NCBI RefSeq assembly: GCF_016888125.1
Contig: NZ_JACSWA010000535.1
Coordinates: 1 to 56,985 of the forward strand
Direction of reading: 5' to 3'
Length of the DNA: 56,985 bases
From: Spirulina sp. CCY15215
Lineage (GTDB): Bacteria > Cyanobacteriota > Cyanobacteriia > Cyanobacteriales > Spirulinaceae
Part shown: positions 44,235 through 52,465 of the stretch, piece after piece
Layout: each line of letters starts with the position of its first letter
Position numbering within the stretch: the first letter of the stretch is position 1
Program-made: the position numbers and the translations under genes
Notes under the pieces: generated by a model
The model's database searches: none
The model's input: the letters and a program-made list of their open reading frames with translations, nothing else
What the model was told of the DNA's origin: nothing

Positions 44235-47200
44235 TTAATAAAAAACAAAGATTGTCACCAGTAATAACAAACCCAATAAAGAGGGCCAGAAAGACACCTT
44301 CGAGACAAGGTTATCTTGATAGCGAATTAAAGCAAAATCTGGTTTTACCAACAAGAGAATTGCATTGATAGAAACAAGGAAAATGAATAGATAGATAATC
44401 AAGTAAAAATACTCAAAATAAATCAATCCTTTACTAACTATTTGGTCCCGAACTGAAATTTGATCTAAGATGACGATGAAAATGAAACCCGCACAAGCTG
44501 CCAAAATTTCCATTGCTTTGTCGCGATCGGAAATAAGTAACATCGCAAAAAGCAAAGAAATCACGACAAACTGAGGACCAATTTTAGACACAAAAGGACC
44601 GATAAATGCTCGTTTCGCTACTACCGTGAAATAAAGTTCTGGAATTCCTACCCCAATATTGACTCCATCGTAACCGAAATTGGAATTATACGTGCGTAGG
44701 CGATACTCAAAGAAACTGTCTTGAATGTTCCAGCCTACTAAATCCAAATCCGTATCTAAACCCGGTGTCGAGCGCGGATTTATCACCTCATAACTTGCTA
44801 GATCGGGGGTTAAAATAACCGTTTCATTCCATTCACTCGGCCAGAGCCGTAGGGTAATATCTTTACTATCAAAAGGATAGCTATTAAACTGAAAGTTTTG
44901 GCGTAAACTGGTTTCAAAATACCAGCCGATTATCTCTTTGTCATCTTGCTCGTAACGATATTCCTCTCGTATTTCAACATCATTAGAATCAACTGCATCG
45001 GGAAAAATAAAGCCCCTAGCGATATTTGGATCGATATCCTTACTATATTTTTGCCAAATATAACCCGTGACAAATACTTCGTTCGCACTGCGAAAATCAA
45101 TAGACTGTAAGAATATCCCTGTGGGAATTTGTACGGGAGCATCTTTACCTGCTTGTATCGCCGTTTTAATCGGTTCAGCAACAGCTTTTGTTACCTCCGT
45201 TTGGGAGAGTAACAAATTGCGAGAGGAAACATAATTACGATTAGCCAGAGCCAAATTCCACACCAGACCAATTTTCGCAATTAAAATTACACTCGCAAAA
45301 ATAGAAGATGCCCATAAATTCTTCTTTTCTCCTTTATCAACGCGCAAGAAAACAACAGAACCCAAGATCAGGAAAATAGCAAATGCTAAGGCAATGCCAA
45401 TCGTTTTTTGCCGCACAGTATTGCTATCTGGAAGTAATTCTTCTTCTAGAAAAACTACCCCAACTGCCCAACCATTCAAAGAGATAGGTTGAAGCAGCAA
45501 CCAGGCTCGCTGTCCCGTAATTTCATCGGTAAAATTCCCCTCAACTTGTTCCCCTTTCAATCCTTTTTCAACTAAAGCTAAAAATTCAGGATTATCTTGA
45601 GCGCGAGCGAGATCGAGAAGATTGGTTTTTCCATCAATGAGATCGCCATTGGGATGAGAGAGAAAAACGCCACTATCTGAGACTAAAAAACCATAACCTG
45701 TTTTGCCAATATCGAGATTATTAACAACAGCCTTAAGTTGATTGAGGGAATATTCAGCAAAAATAACCCCCCGAGGTGTCGCTTGTCCGGCGACAATTCT
45801 CGAGAAAGGCGTATAAAATCCGATCGCCAGTTCGCTTAAAGGGGTTTCTTCCGGACCTGCATAAGGCTCTCCCCAATTGGGTCCTTCATTGAGAGTTTCT
45901 CGATACCACGGATATTGCGGGAGAATATAGTTAAAATCTAATTTTTCCCCCTCCAGAAACTTCACCTCATCTTCAACATGTATCGCTATTGGAGCATGGA
46001 GCCGGAGATCGGGAGAATAGGCAAAAGGTTGATACGCTACCCCTAAACGGGCAAGATTGGGAATTTTTTTCAAGTTCTGTTGTAAAAGTTCCGGAATGCT
46101 AGCATCTCCAAGTTGACCTGAAGAGAATAAATTCGACAGATCGAGGGCATTTTTTTGGGCGAGACGCAATTCTTGTTCGATTTCAAAAGAAGCCCAGAGC
46201 GCCTCTCGCTTGGCATTGAGTTGCCCTTCGTTGAGTTTATCCCGACGTTCGCTCCAAAATAAGAGACTGCCGACAATTCCCAAACACAAACTCACGGTTC
46301 CCAGTCCCAGGGCAATGTAAAAAATATATTTATTCCCCCCGTCAAATTGCGATTCTTTGGGGGATAAAATTTGAGCTTCAAGGGTTTCATCAATGGGTGA
46401 AATTTCGGCTAAGTTAGTATCGCCAACTTCAGTATCGCCAACTTCAGTATCGCCAACCTCAGTATCGCTAACTTCAGTATCGCCAACTTCAGTATCCCCC
46501 TTTTCTGGTTCGAGATGGACGCGATCGCGCTTTTCTAGAATTTTGCTTCCTCCTGCTTTTTCTTTTTCACTAAACTGCCCTTGCACCGCCATCGCCAGTT
46601 GCTGGGAAAGGGTGCTGGTTTGTTCCCCTAAAGGGACAGGATCCAGTAAGCGATCGAGTAAATAGGCATTGTCTCCTAATAATTTCTTAGCGGCATCGCT
46701 TTCGCTCAAAGCGCGACAGACTTCGATAAAATCCTTGAGGGTGGCGCGGTGTGCCTCGGGAAATGTCTCTGGGGTGAGAACCGAGAGGGCATCATTGTAG
46801 CGCAGAATAGCATTACACCAGTCCCCTAAAGGGTCTTTGGTTTGATTGCCTCGTTCGATATGTAAATGCCCGATCGCCCGTTGCAGTTCCCCCCAACCTT
46901 CAGGATTTCCAGCGCGATCGCAGTGTTTTAAGCCCTCTTCTAGGGCAGCCCTAGCGCCTGGATACCCCGGTTTGTGCAGGTCGGAATTGCTGGGATAAGG
47001 CGCGATCTCGACGGGTAAGCTGGCGATCGCTCCAGGGGAATGAAAGGCCGCATTACTGCGTTGCAACCAAATTTCCCAATCTTGGGGATTCAAACTGAGG
47101 GCTCGATCGCAAGCGGCGATCGCCTCGTCGTATTGTTCTAATCCATTCAGGGCAGTTCCTTTTCCTCCCCAGGCTTCCTCATTATTGGGTTTGAAGTCAA

Positions 47201-48083
47201 GAAGACCGTCGTAAATGGCGATCGCCTCCTTGTAGCGCTTCACCTGTACCAGTGCATCGCCTTTTTTGAGCAAACTTTGGTCATTTTGGGGTTGTAAGCT
47301 CAAAGCGCGATCGTAAGCCGCGATCGCCTCCCCATAACGCTGCATCAAAGAAAGAACTTCTCCGCGATCTTGCCAGAGAGAAGCAGAATTTTGCTGGAGA
47401 TCGAGGGCGCGATCGTAACTTTGTAGAGCCTCCTGATAACGTCCCATTTGGGAGAGCAACCAACCTCGGTTGCGCCAACTTTCCGGTGCGCTTTCATCAA
47501 CAGCGATGACGCGATCGTAGCTTTTTAAGGCTTCTTCTGTGCGGTTCAAGTGAAGCAAAACGACTCCGCGCTTGCTCCAACCCATTGGCCAATCTTCCTT
47601 AATTTCCAGGGCTTTGTCGTAACTCTCCAAGGCTTCTTCGTAGCGCTGAAGCTGACAGAGTAAATCTCCCTTTCGCAACCACCCCATCTCATCTCCAGGG
47701 CGCATTTCTAGGGCTTTGTCGTAACTTTCTAAGGCTTCTTCGCTGCGATTGGCCTGGGCTAAAACCTCCCCTCGTTCGTACCATGCTTGGGGAGAGCTTG
47801 CCTGAAATTGATTGGCTTTGTCCCAAGCCGCGATCGCCTCGTCGTAGCGCTCTAATTGTGCCAAAGCTAAACCCTTCTCCTGCCAGGCTGTACCATAATC
47901 GGGCTGCACCGTAAGAGAGCGATCGTAACTGGCGATCGCCCTTTCCCAATGCCCCAAACGGTAGAGAGTACTGCCCCACTCATACCAAGATTTTGCTTTA
48001 CTGGAAATCTGGGGGGTTTGGGGTAATAATAAAGGAAGCTGACTATTGGGGCGATCGCCAAATAACCGTTGAAAAACATTCAT
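44235..48083 (-). CDS. TPR - dCache - pentameric ligand-gated ion channel-like fusion protein
   Basis: 1282 residues from the ATG at 48083 (a TTG 27 bp earlier is open). Order: nine TPRs, about 27-332 (e.g. WYEWGSTLYRLGHWERAIASY); a linker with GDTEV repeats, about 528-556; a TM helix, about 585-608; a periplasmic dCache, about 640-880 (PWYRETLNEGPNWGEPYAG, GYGFLVSDSGVFLSHPNG); TM helices at about 893-913 and 920-945. The C-terminal ~300 residues match pLGICs: IPTGIFLQSIDF and VFVTGYIW strands, the pro-loop FNSYPFDSKDITLRL near 1070, GWNI, the pre-M1 VVAKRAF, then four helices M1-M4 with an ~18-residue M3-M4 loop. Helix count puts TPRs inside, Cache and channel ectodomains outside and the C-terminus outside, as in GLIC. 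The pLGIC call rests on motif reading. Confidence 0.72.
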   Translation of the reverse strand: MNVFQRLFGDRPNSQLPLLLPQTPQISSKAKSWYEWGSTLYRLGHWERAIASYDRSLTVQPDYGTAWQEKGLALAQLERYDEAIAAWDKANQFQASSPQAWYERGEVLAQANRSEEALESYDKALEMRPGDEMGWLRKGDLLCQLQRYEEALESYDKALEIKEDWPMGWSKRGVVLLHLNRTEEALKSYDRVIAVDESAPESWRNRGWLLSQMGRYQEALQSYDRALDLQQNSASLWQDRGEVLSLMQRYGEAIAAYDRALSLQPQNDQSLLKKGDALVQVKRYKEAIAIYDGLLDFKPNNEEAWGGKGTALNGLEQYDEAIAACDRALSLNPQDWEIWLQRSNAAFHSPGAIASLPVEIAPYPSNSDLHKPGYPGARAALEEGLKHCDRAGNPEGWGELQRAIGHLHIERGNQTKDPLGDWCNAILRYNDALSVLTPETFPEAHRATLKDFIEVCRALSESDAAKKLLGDNAYLLDRLLDPVPLGEQTSTLSQQLAMAVQGQFSEKEKAGGSKILEKRDRVHLEPEKGDTEVGDTEVSDTEVGDTEVGDTEVGDTNLAEISPIDETLEAQILSPKESQFDGGNKYIFYIALGLGTVSLCLGIVGSLLFWSERRDKLNEGQLNAKREALWASFEIEQELRLAQKNALDLSNLFSSGQLGDASIPELLQQNLKKIPNLARLGVAYQPFAYSPDLRLHAPIAIHVEDEVKFLEGEKLDFNYILPQYPWYRETLNEGPNWGEPYAGPEETPLSELAIGFYTPFSRIVAGQATPRGVIFAEYSLNQLKAVVNNLDIGKTGYGFLVSDSGVFLSHPNGDLIDGKTNLLDLARAQDNPEFLALVEKGLKGEQVEGNFTDEITGQRAWLLLQPISLNGWAVGVVFLEEELLPDSNTVRQKTIGIALAFAIFLILGSVVFLRVDKGEKKNLWASSIFASVILIAKIGLVWNLALANRNYVSSRNLLLSQTEVTKAVAEPIKTAIQAGKDAPVQIPTGIFLQSIDFRSANEVFVTGYIWQKYSKDIDPNIARGFIFPDAVDSNDVEIREEYRYEQDDKEIIGWYFETSLRQNFQFNSYPFDSKDITLRLWPSEWNETVILTPDLASYEVINPRSTPGLDTDLDLVGWNIQDSFFEYRLRTYNSNFGYDGVNIGVGIPELYFTVVAKRAFIGPFVSKIGPQFVVISLLFAMLLISDRDKAMEILAACAGFIFIVILDQISVRDQIVSKGLIYFEYFYLIIYLFIFLVSINAILLLVKPDFALIRYQDNLVSKVSFWPSLLGLLLLVTIFVFY
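46417..46500. repeat. 15-bp in-frame tandem repeat (GDTEV)
   Basis: Five full units of a 15-bp repeat (GTATCGCCAACTTCA on the forward strand, with single-base variants) plus a partial sixth lie inside the TPR-Cache-channel gene. They encode GDTEV pentapeptides in an acidic linker between the cytosolic TPR region and the first membrane helix. Copy number could vary between strains without breaking the frame. Confidence 0.9.
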
Positions 48084-48237
48084 GAGCGGAAGTTTCAGTG
48101 GGTCGAGCAAACAAGTTGCTTTTTTATTTTACGATCTGTTTTACCATCTGTCTTGGCTAAAAAACTTAACCCTTGGTAAATTTTTCCTTTTCCCGCGATC
48201 GGGATTTGACACTGTTACTTGCTCTGGAGATATTTTG
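48084..48237. promoter_or_regulatory. Divergent promoter region
   Basis: 154 bp between the starts of the reverse-strand channel-fusion gene and the forward dual binding-protein lipoprotein gene. Both promoters must lie here or extend into the genes, so the two are probably co-regulated. A GGAG at 48225-48228 serves the forward ATG at 48238. I could not pick a confident -35/-10 pair. Confidence 0.4.
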
Positions 48238-50166
48238 ATGATGATGATGCCTAAACTTTTCAAAGCGATCGTTCTCATGGCGGCGATCGCCAGTTTTACC
48301 GCTTGTGGAAAACCGAAAACCCAATCTGGCAACCCCGTTCAAGGGGAGGTCACTACGGAAGAAGGAGCCACAGAAGCCAAAAATGTCTTGGATCGCATTA
48401 AAGAAGAAGGCAAAATCATTATCGGTATTAGTGATGATTATCCCCCCTTTAGCTTTGCCGAAGGAGAAGGAGAAGACAGCAAGTATGCGGGATTGGAAGT
48501 CGATATTGCCCGTTACCTCGCCCTAGAATTAATTGGTGAAGAAGCACTGATTGAGTTCGTTCCCTTAAAAACGGAAGAACGGATTGAAAAACTCGATGCG
48601 GGTGAAGTTGATGTTCTCATTACCAGCTTGAGCCAAACCGAGGAACGCAAACAGCAAATTGCCTTTAGTGAGGCTTATTATTCCTCGGGAGTAGGGTTGC
48701 TCATCCCCAAATATAGCAGCGAGATTAAAGCCTGGAGCGATCTGAAGGAGAAAACAGTCTGTACGTTGGGAAAATCAGTATATGCAGGAGAATTAGAAAA
48801 ACTAGGGATGGTCATCCTCGAAGTTGAGAACTCCGAAGGGATGTTATCTGCCCTCAAAGACAAAAAATGCGTTGGGGGAGCAATGGAGGAAGCCGCTATT
48901 GCTGGCCTGGTACGAAACTCAGATTGGTCGGACTACAACAATAGCCGATTGCCGACCCTTTTTCCCACTCCTTGGGGCATGGGAATGCGTCGCGGTCCCG
49001 ACAGTGAGTCGTTACTCGAGGCCGTTAATTTAGCCATTATTCAAATGGAAGCGGAGGGATTTATTGTTCAAAAGGAAGAAGAGTGGAAAATCCCCCCCAC
49101 AGATTATGTTAAAGAACGCATGGAACTGGCAAAATCAGTCATCGCGGCTCAACCTAAAAAAGATGAAAAGAAAGAAGAAGAAGAATCATTTTTAAGCGGT
49201 TATTTGGCGATCGCCGATGGATCGAGTTCAATTTTGCCCGTTACTTTAGCCCTCTCAGAAACTTTTGAAGAGGCAAATAAAGGAGTGCGAGTCGGTGTGG
49301 GTGGTACGGGAGTCACCCAGGGATTTGAGCAATTTTGTGCAGGAGAAATCGATATTGTTCATTCTGCACGACCCATCAATAAAGATGAGATGAAAGTCTG
49401 TCGCAAGGAACGACACCGCTATCTCGAAATGCCTTTTGCTTTTGATGCGATCGCTGTTGTTGCTAATCCGAAGAACACCTGGGCGACTTGTCTCAAGCGA
49501 GAGGAATTGAAAAAAATCTGGTCAACGGAAGCATCCGGAAAGATTGAGAATTGGCAGGATATTCGGAAGGAGTTTTCCGATTCTCCTCTCGTACTTTCCG
49601 CACCTCCCTCGGACTCGGGAACATCGGAATATTTTCTCGAAGCGATTTTGGGCAAGGGTGAGGGTGTAGAAGGGCGTGTCGATTATAATGCTCAAGCAGA
49701 TGAGGCTCTCATTGTACAAAGCACCACCGCAGAAGAGGGAGGATTGGGGATTTTAGGGATATCGACTTATGAGGAGAATAAAGATGTCCTGAAGATTATC
49801 GCAGTTGAAAATGAGGCAGGTAAGTGCGTTGAGCCGAGTCGAAAAACCATCGACAATGGAACTTATAGCCCTCTCTCTCGCCCCTTGTTTTTCTATGTGA
49901 GTGAGGAAGCACTAGAGGCAAATCCAGCCGTGAAGGAATTTGCTAAGTTTCTCATCAATCCGGAAAATCAATCGGCGATCGCCAAATTCGGTTACGTTCC
50001 GGTTTCGGGGGATTTATTGGAACGGGTTCGTACTCGTTTAAGTAATGGCGTAACGGGAACTTTATTTGCTGGGGGTTCTTCCGTTGGAGTCAATTTATCT
50101 GATATGTTACTAGGAGCGCGCACGACGGAGATTCCCGAAGGCAAGGAAAATGAAAATGATGGTTAA
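48238..50166 (+). CDS. Lipoprotein with two fused substrate-binding domains (SBP_bac_3 + PstS-like)
   Basis: 642 residues from the first of four ATGs at 48238, with GGAG upstream; the longer frame lacks a signal. The signal peptide ends in a lipobox FTAC (Cys23). Domain 1, about 55-300, is an amino-acid-type periplasmic binding protein (IIIGISDDYPPFSFAEGEG, GLEVDIARYLA, AGEVDVLITSLSQTEER, FPTPWGMGMRRG). After a Lys/Glu linker, domain 2, about 320-600, is PstS-like: ADGSSSILPVTLALSETFEE, GVGGTGVTQGFEQFCAGEIDI, PPSDSGTSEYFLEAILGKG. No ABC permease or ATPase gene is near, so it likely senses rather than imports. It is divergent from the dCache-channel gene, which suggests a joint ligand-sensing role (inference). 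Confidence 0.87.
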   Translation: MMMMPKLFKAIVLMAAIASFTACGKPKTQSGNPVQGEVTTEEGATEAKNVLDRIKEEGKIIIGISDDYPPFSFAEGEGEDSKYAGLEVDIARYLALELIGEEALIEFVPLKTEERIEKLDAGEVDVLITSLSQTEERKQQIAFSEAYYSSGVGLLIPKYSSEIKAWSDLKEKTVCTLGKSVYAGELEKLGMVILEVENSEGMLSALKDKKCVGGAMEEAAIAGLVRNSDWSDYNNSRLPTLFPTPWGMGMRRGPDSESLLEAVNLAIIQMEAEGFIVQKEEEWKIPPTDYVKERMELAKSVIAAQPKKDEKKEEEESFLSGYLAIADGSSSILPVTLALSETFEEANKGVRVGVGGTGVTQGFEQFCAGEIDIVHSARPINKDEMKVCRKERHRYLEMPFAFDAIAVVANPKNTWATCLKREELKKIWSTEASGKIENWQDIRKEFSDSPLVLSAPPSDSGTSEYFLEAILGKGEGVEGRVDYNAQADEALIVQSTTAEEGGLGILGISTYEENKDVLKIIAVENEAGKCVEPSRKTIDNGTYSPLSRPLFFYVSEEALEANPAVKEFAKFLINPENQSAIAKFGYVPVSGDLLERVRTRLSNGVTGTLFAGGSSVGVNLSDMLLGARTTEIPEGKENENDG

Positions 50167-50192
50167 TCTTTGGTGATTCAATCTTCTGTGGT

Positions 50193-51548
50193 TCACGCTA
50201 AAGGTAGCCAAAGAATAAAAGTAGTACCGGGTAAAGGGAGGCGATCGCCCATATTATCCGATACTTCTATCTTGCCGTGCATTTGCTCAATTAACCCCTT
50301 GACGATGGCTAAACCTAAACCTGTCCCTTCAATTTCACCTTTCTCTTGTATTCCCCGATAGTGACGCTCGAAAATGCGATCGCGATCGCCCTCGGGAATG
50401 CCATATCCGGTGTCGCGAATCGCAACTCCTTGGAGAAGTCCATTTTCATGGTCTAACCCAGCTTCTACAGCAATATAGCCCCCTCTGGGGGTATATTTGA
50501 TGGCATTATCGAGGATATTGTTTAAAACTTCCCGCAAAGCATTAGTATCGGCTTGAATGGGGAGCAAATCATCGGGAATATCCATCTTGAATTCTAGCCC
50601 GCGATCGCTGGCGATGGCTGAGGCCGATTGCAGCAGGGGGTTTAAAATATCGGCAAGGGGAAAGGTTTCCAGATTTAAACGTGCTTCCGGTAGCAGAGAG
50701 AGAGAAGAAGATGTACTTTCTGGTAATAATTTTTGTGACCAAGAAGGAACCGAAAAATCAACTGATTTTGCTGCATCTTGACTCATCTCGTCGAGATAAA
50801 CATCAAATTGCTTGAGGAGAGTTTGCAGGCGATCGCTTTCTCGAATCAGATTTTCAGCAATTTCGCTATTCTTGTCCTCCGGTAGAAGTCGCTTTAATAG
50901 CAACTTACCAAAGGTTCGCAATGCCGTCATCGGGTTGCGTAATTGGTGCAGGAGATCGTCAAAGCGATCTCGTTGTGCGACAATACTGCGCTGTTGTTGT
51001 ATAAGTTGTTCTTTTGTCCATCCCTGCTGGCGATCGAGATATCTGGCGATGGCTAAGGTTTGCAAGATATTTTCAACTTGGGTCAATTCTCGTTTTTCCC
51101 ATTCGCGATCGTCTCTGCGGGTCACTAATACCCCCAAAACTTCTCCCTCATGAAGAAGCGGTAACATTACTTGACGTTTTCCCCAAAAATCTTTAACTTC
51201 CCCTTCCCTGGTAATAAACTCACTTTCTAGGACATGATCGGTGATTTGATCTTCTCTGCCTTGATCTTCTCTTCCTTTCAGCGATCGCTGAGATCCAGGC
51301 AAATAGAGAGGAAATGATGGATTAGATTTTGGCCATTTCTTCTCTGATTGGCCAGGCTGCTCCTCAGAATAGCGGACAATACTTGTATCAGGATAAACAA
51401 CAACAGGAACGAGATTGGGATTAACTCCTTCTACCCATTTTTCCGTTAGATAAACCGCACACCAAGTCGCCCCCAGCCCTTGGACTAGGAGATAAACCTG
51501 AGCTTGACACAGGGCAATAAATTCCGAACTCGGTCTAATAAACATCAT
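50193..51548 (-). CDS. GAF domain sensor histidine kinase
   Basis: 451 residues. The N-terminal ~200 residues resemble a GAF sensor (IALCQAQVYLLVQGLGATWCAVYLTE, then MLPLLHEGEVLGVLVTRRDDREW). HisKA is at about 215-275 with the phospho-His in LLHQLRNPMTALRTFGKLL. HATPase_c is at about 330-450: NNILDNAIKYTPRGG (N box), IRDTGYGIPEGDR (G1), GTGLGLAIVKGLIEQMHG (G2). There is no membrane segment, so it is cytosolic. No response regulator gene is adjacent. It converges on the binding-protein gene with a 26-bp gap, which may or may not mean a shared pathway. Similar orphan kinases occur in many cyanobacteria. Confidence 0.92.
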   Translation of the reverse strand: MMFIRPSSEFIALCQAQVYLLVQGLGATWCAVYLTEKWVEGVNPNLVPVVVYPDTSIVRYSEEQPGQSEKKWPKSNPSFPLYLPGSQRSLKGREDQGREDQITDHVLESEFITREGEVKDFWGKRQVMLPLLHEGEVLGVLVTRRDDREWEKRELTQVENILQTLAIARYLDRQQGWTKEQLIQQQRSIVAQRDRFDDLLHQLRNPMTALRTFGKLLLKRLLPEDKNSEIAENLIRESDRLQTLLKQFDVYLDEMSQDAAKSVDFSVPSWSQKLLPESTSSSLSLLPEARLNLETFPLADILNPLLQSASAIASDRGLEFKMDIPDDLLPIQADTNALREVLNNILDNAIKYTPRGGYIAVEAGLDHENGLLQGVAIRDTGYGIPEGDRDRIFERHYRGIQEKGEIEGTGLGLAIVKGLIEQMHGKIEVSDNMGDRLPLPGTTFILWLPLA

Positions 51549-51845
51549 AACCCCAACAACAATAAGCGATCACATCGGGGCAATGGGTATGGGCTGAGTA
51601 CACCTCCCCCCTCATTTCTCAAATATTCTTCTGAATACCCCTTGTACATTTTATTAAAAAATGATAGAATCCGTGGCATATCTATGAGTTATTTTCTCAT
51701 TACTTGACGTTTGTTAATGGTCTCGCACCAACAATCATCATGGGAGTTATTTGAGAATTACTGGGGAATTACCAGAAAATTACTTTTGGTTAGATTTTTG
51801 ATTTTTGCTTAAATTAACTAAAACTTATTATTTTCCTAAAACCCC

Positions 51846-51874
51846 TTGATTTTTGGAAAAAAAGCGGATATACT
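51846..51874 (+). promoter_or_regulatory. Sigma-70-type promoter for the DUF3155 gene
   Basis: TTGATT (51846-51851), a 17-bp spacer, TATACT (51869-51874), 72 bp before the TTG start. It is the clearest consensus promoter in the window. The rest of the 398-bp gap back to the kinase start shows no gene or strong structure. Confidence 0.6.
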
Positions 51875-51946
51875 AGCCACTGTTTTGTAACTAAGATTAC
51901 AAACTGGGTCTTAAAAATTTAGTTTCGAGAACAGGAGGTAGGCAGT

Positions 51947-52279
51947 TTGGCCAGAAAACGCAAACGCAAGAGTCGCCGTCGCCAAGAAGGACGTAAAATT
52001 TTGGAGCTAGTGCCTCAATTTAACCTCGAGAGTGGTGAGGATAAGCCCGTCACTGCAGCCCGTAAATACATTGCATCGAGAGGAATTATTCCCCCGGCAC
52101 TATTGGTTGTAAAACGGAACGAACATACAACAGACCGCTATTTTTGGGCTGAAAAGGGTCTATTTGGCGCTCAGTATGTAGAAGAAAATCACTTTCTTTT
52201 CCCCAGTTTGAGGACTATTGCCCCCCAAATTACACAAAAGAAAGCAACAAAACCCCCTCTGGCGATCGCTAATCTTTAA
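51947..52279 (+). CDS. DUF3155 domain-containing protein
   Basis: 110 residues, start TTG at 51947, set by a strong AGGAGGT eight bases upstream; there is no ATG in the N-terminal part. The N-terminus ARKRKRKSRRRQEGRKILE is very basic, as expected of nucleic-acid binding. RKYIASRGIIPPALLVVKRNEHTTDRYFWAEKGLFGAQY is the DUF3155 core, restricted to cyanobacteria. Function is unknown. It has its own consensus promoter and a hairpin ~100 bp downstream, so it is a monocistronic, probably well-expressed gene. Confidence 0.88.
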   Translation: MARKRKRKSRRRQEGRKILELVPQFNLESGEDKPVTAARKYIASRGIIPPALLVVKRNEHTTDRYFWAEKGLFGAQYVEENHFLFPSLRTIAPQITQKKATKPPLAIANL

Positions 52280-52376
52280 GCAAAGCAAAGTTTTTAGGAC
52301 TAGGATTCAAACTAGCTAGAAATCTTAGCTTAAAATCTTGGCTTAAAATAGCTTAATTGTAAATGGCGCTAAACTA

Positions 52377-52425
52377 AAAATCAGATTCCATTTTACCACA
52401 GTTAGGTAAAGTGGAGTTTGATTTT
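52377..52425 (+). terminator. Hairpin after the DUF3155 gene
   Basis: AAAATCAGATTCCATTTTACC pairs (with three mismatches) with GGTAAAGTGGAGTTTGATTTT across a 7-base loop, with a terminal T run. It lies 97 bp after the DUF3155 stop and 40 bp before the recombinase-like gene. Confidence 0.6.
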
Positions 52426-52465
52426 ATCTGGCTTGCATTTTCAGATGAGCCTTTTAAGATAATTG

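Noticed and set aside
46393-46665. 90-residue forward frame with SPTSV repeats antisense to the channel fusion.
   Set aside because: It is the antisense reading of the GDTEV repeat; no RBS or family.
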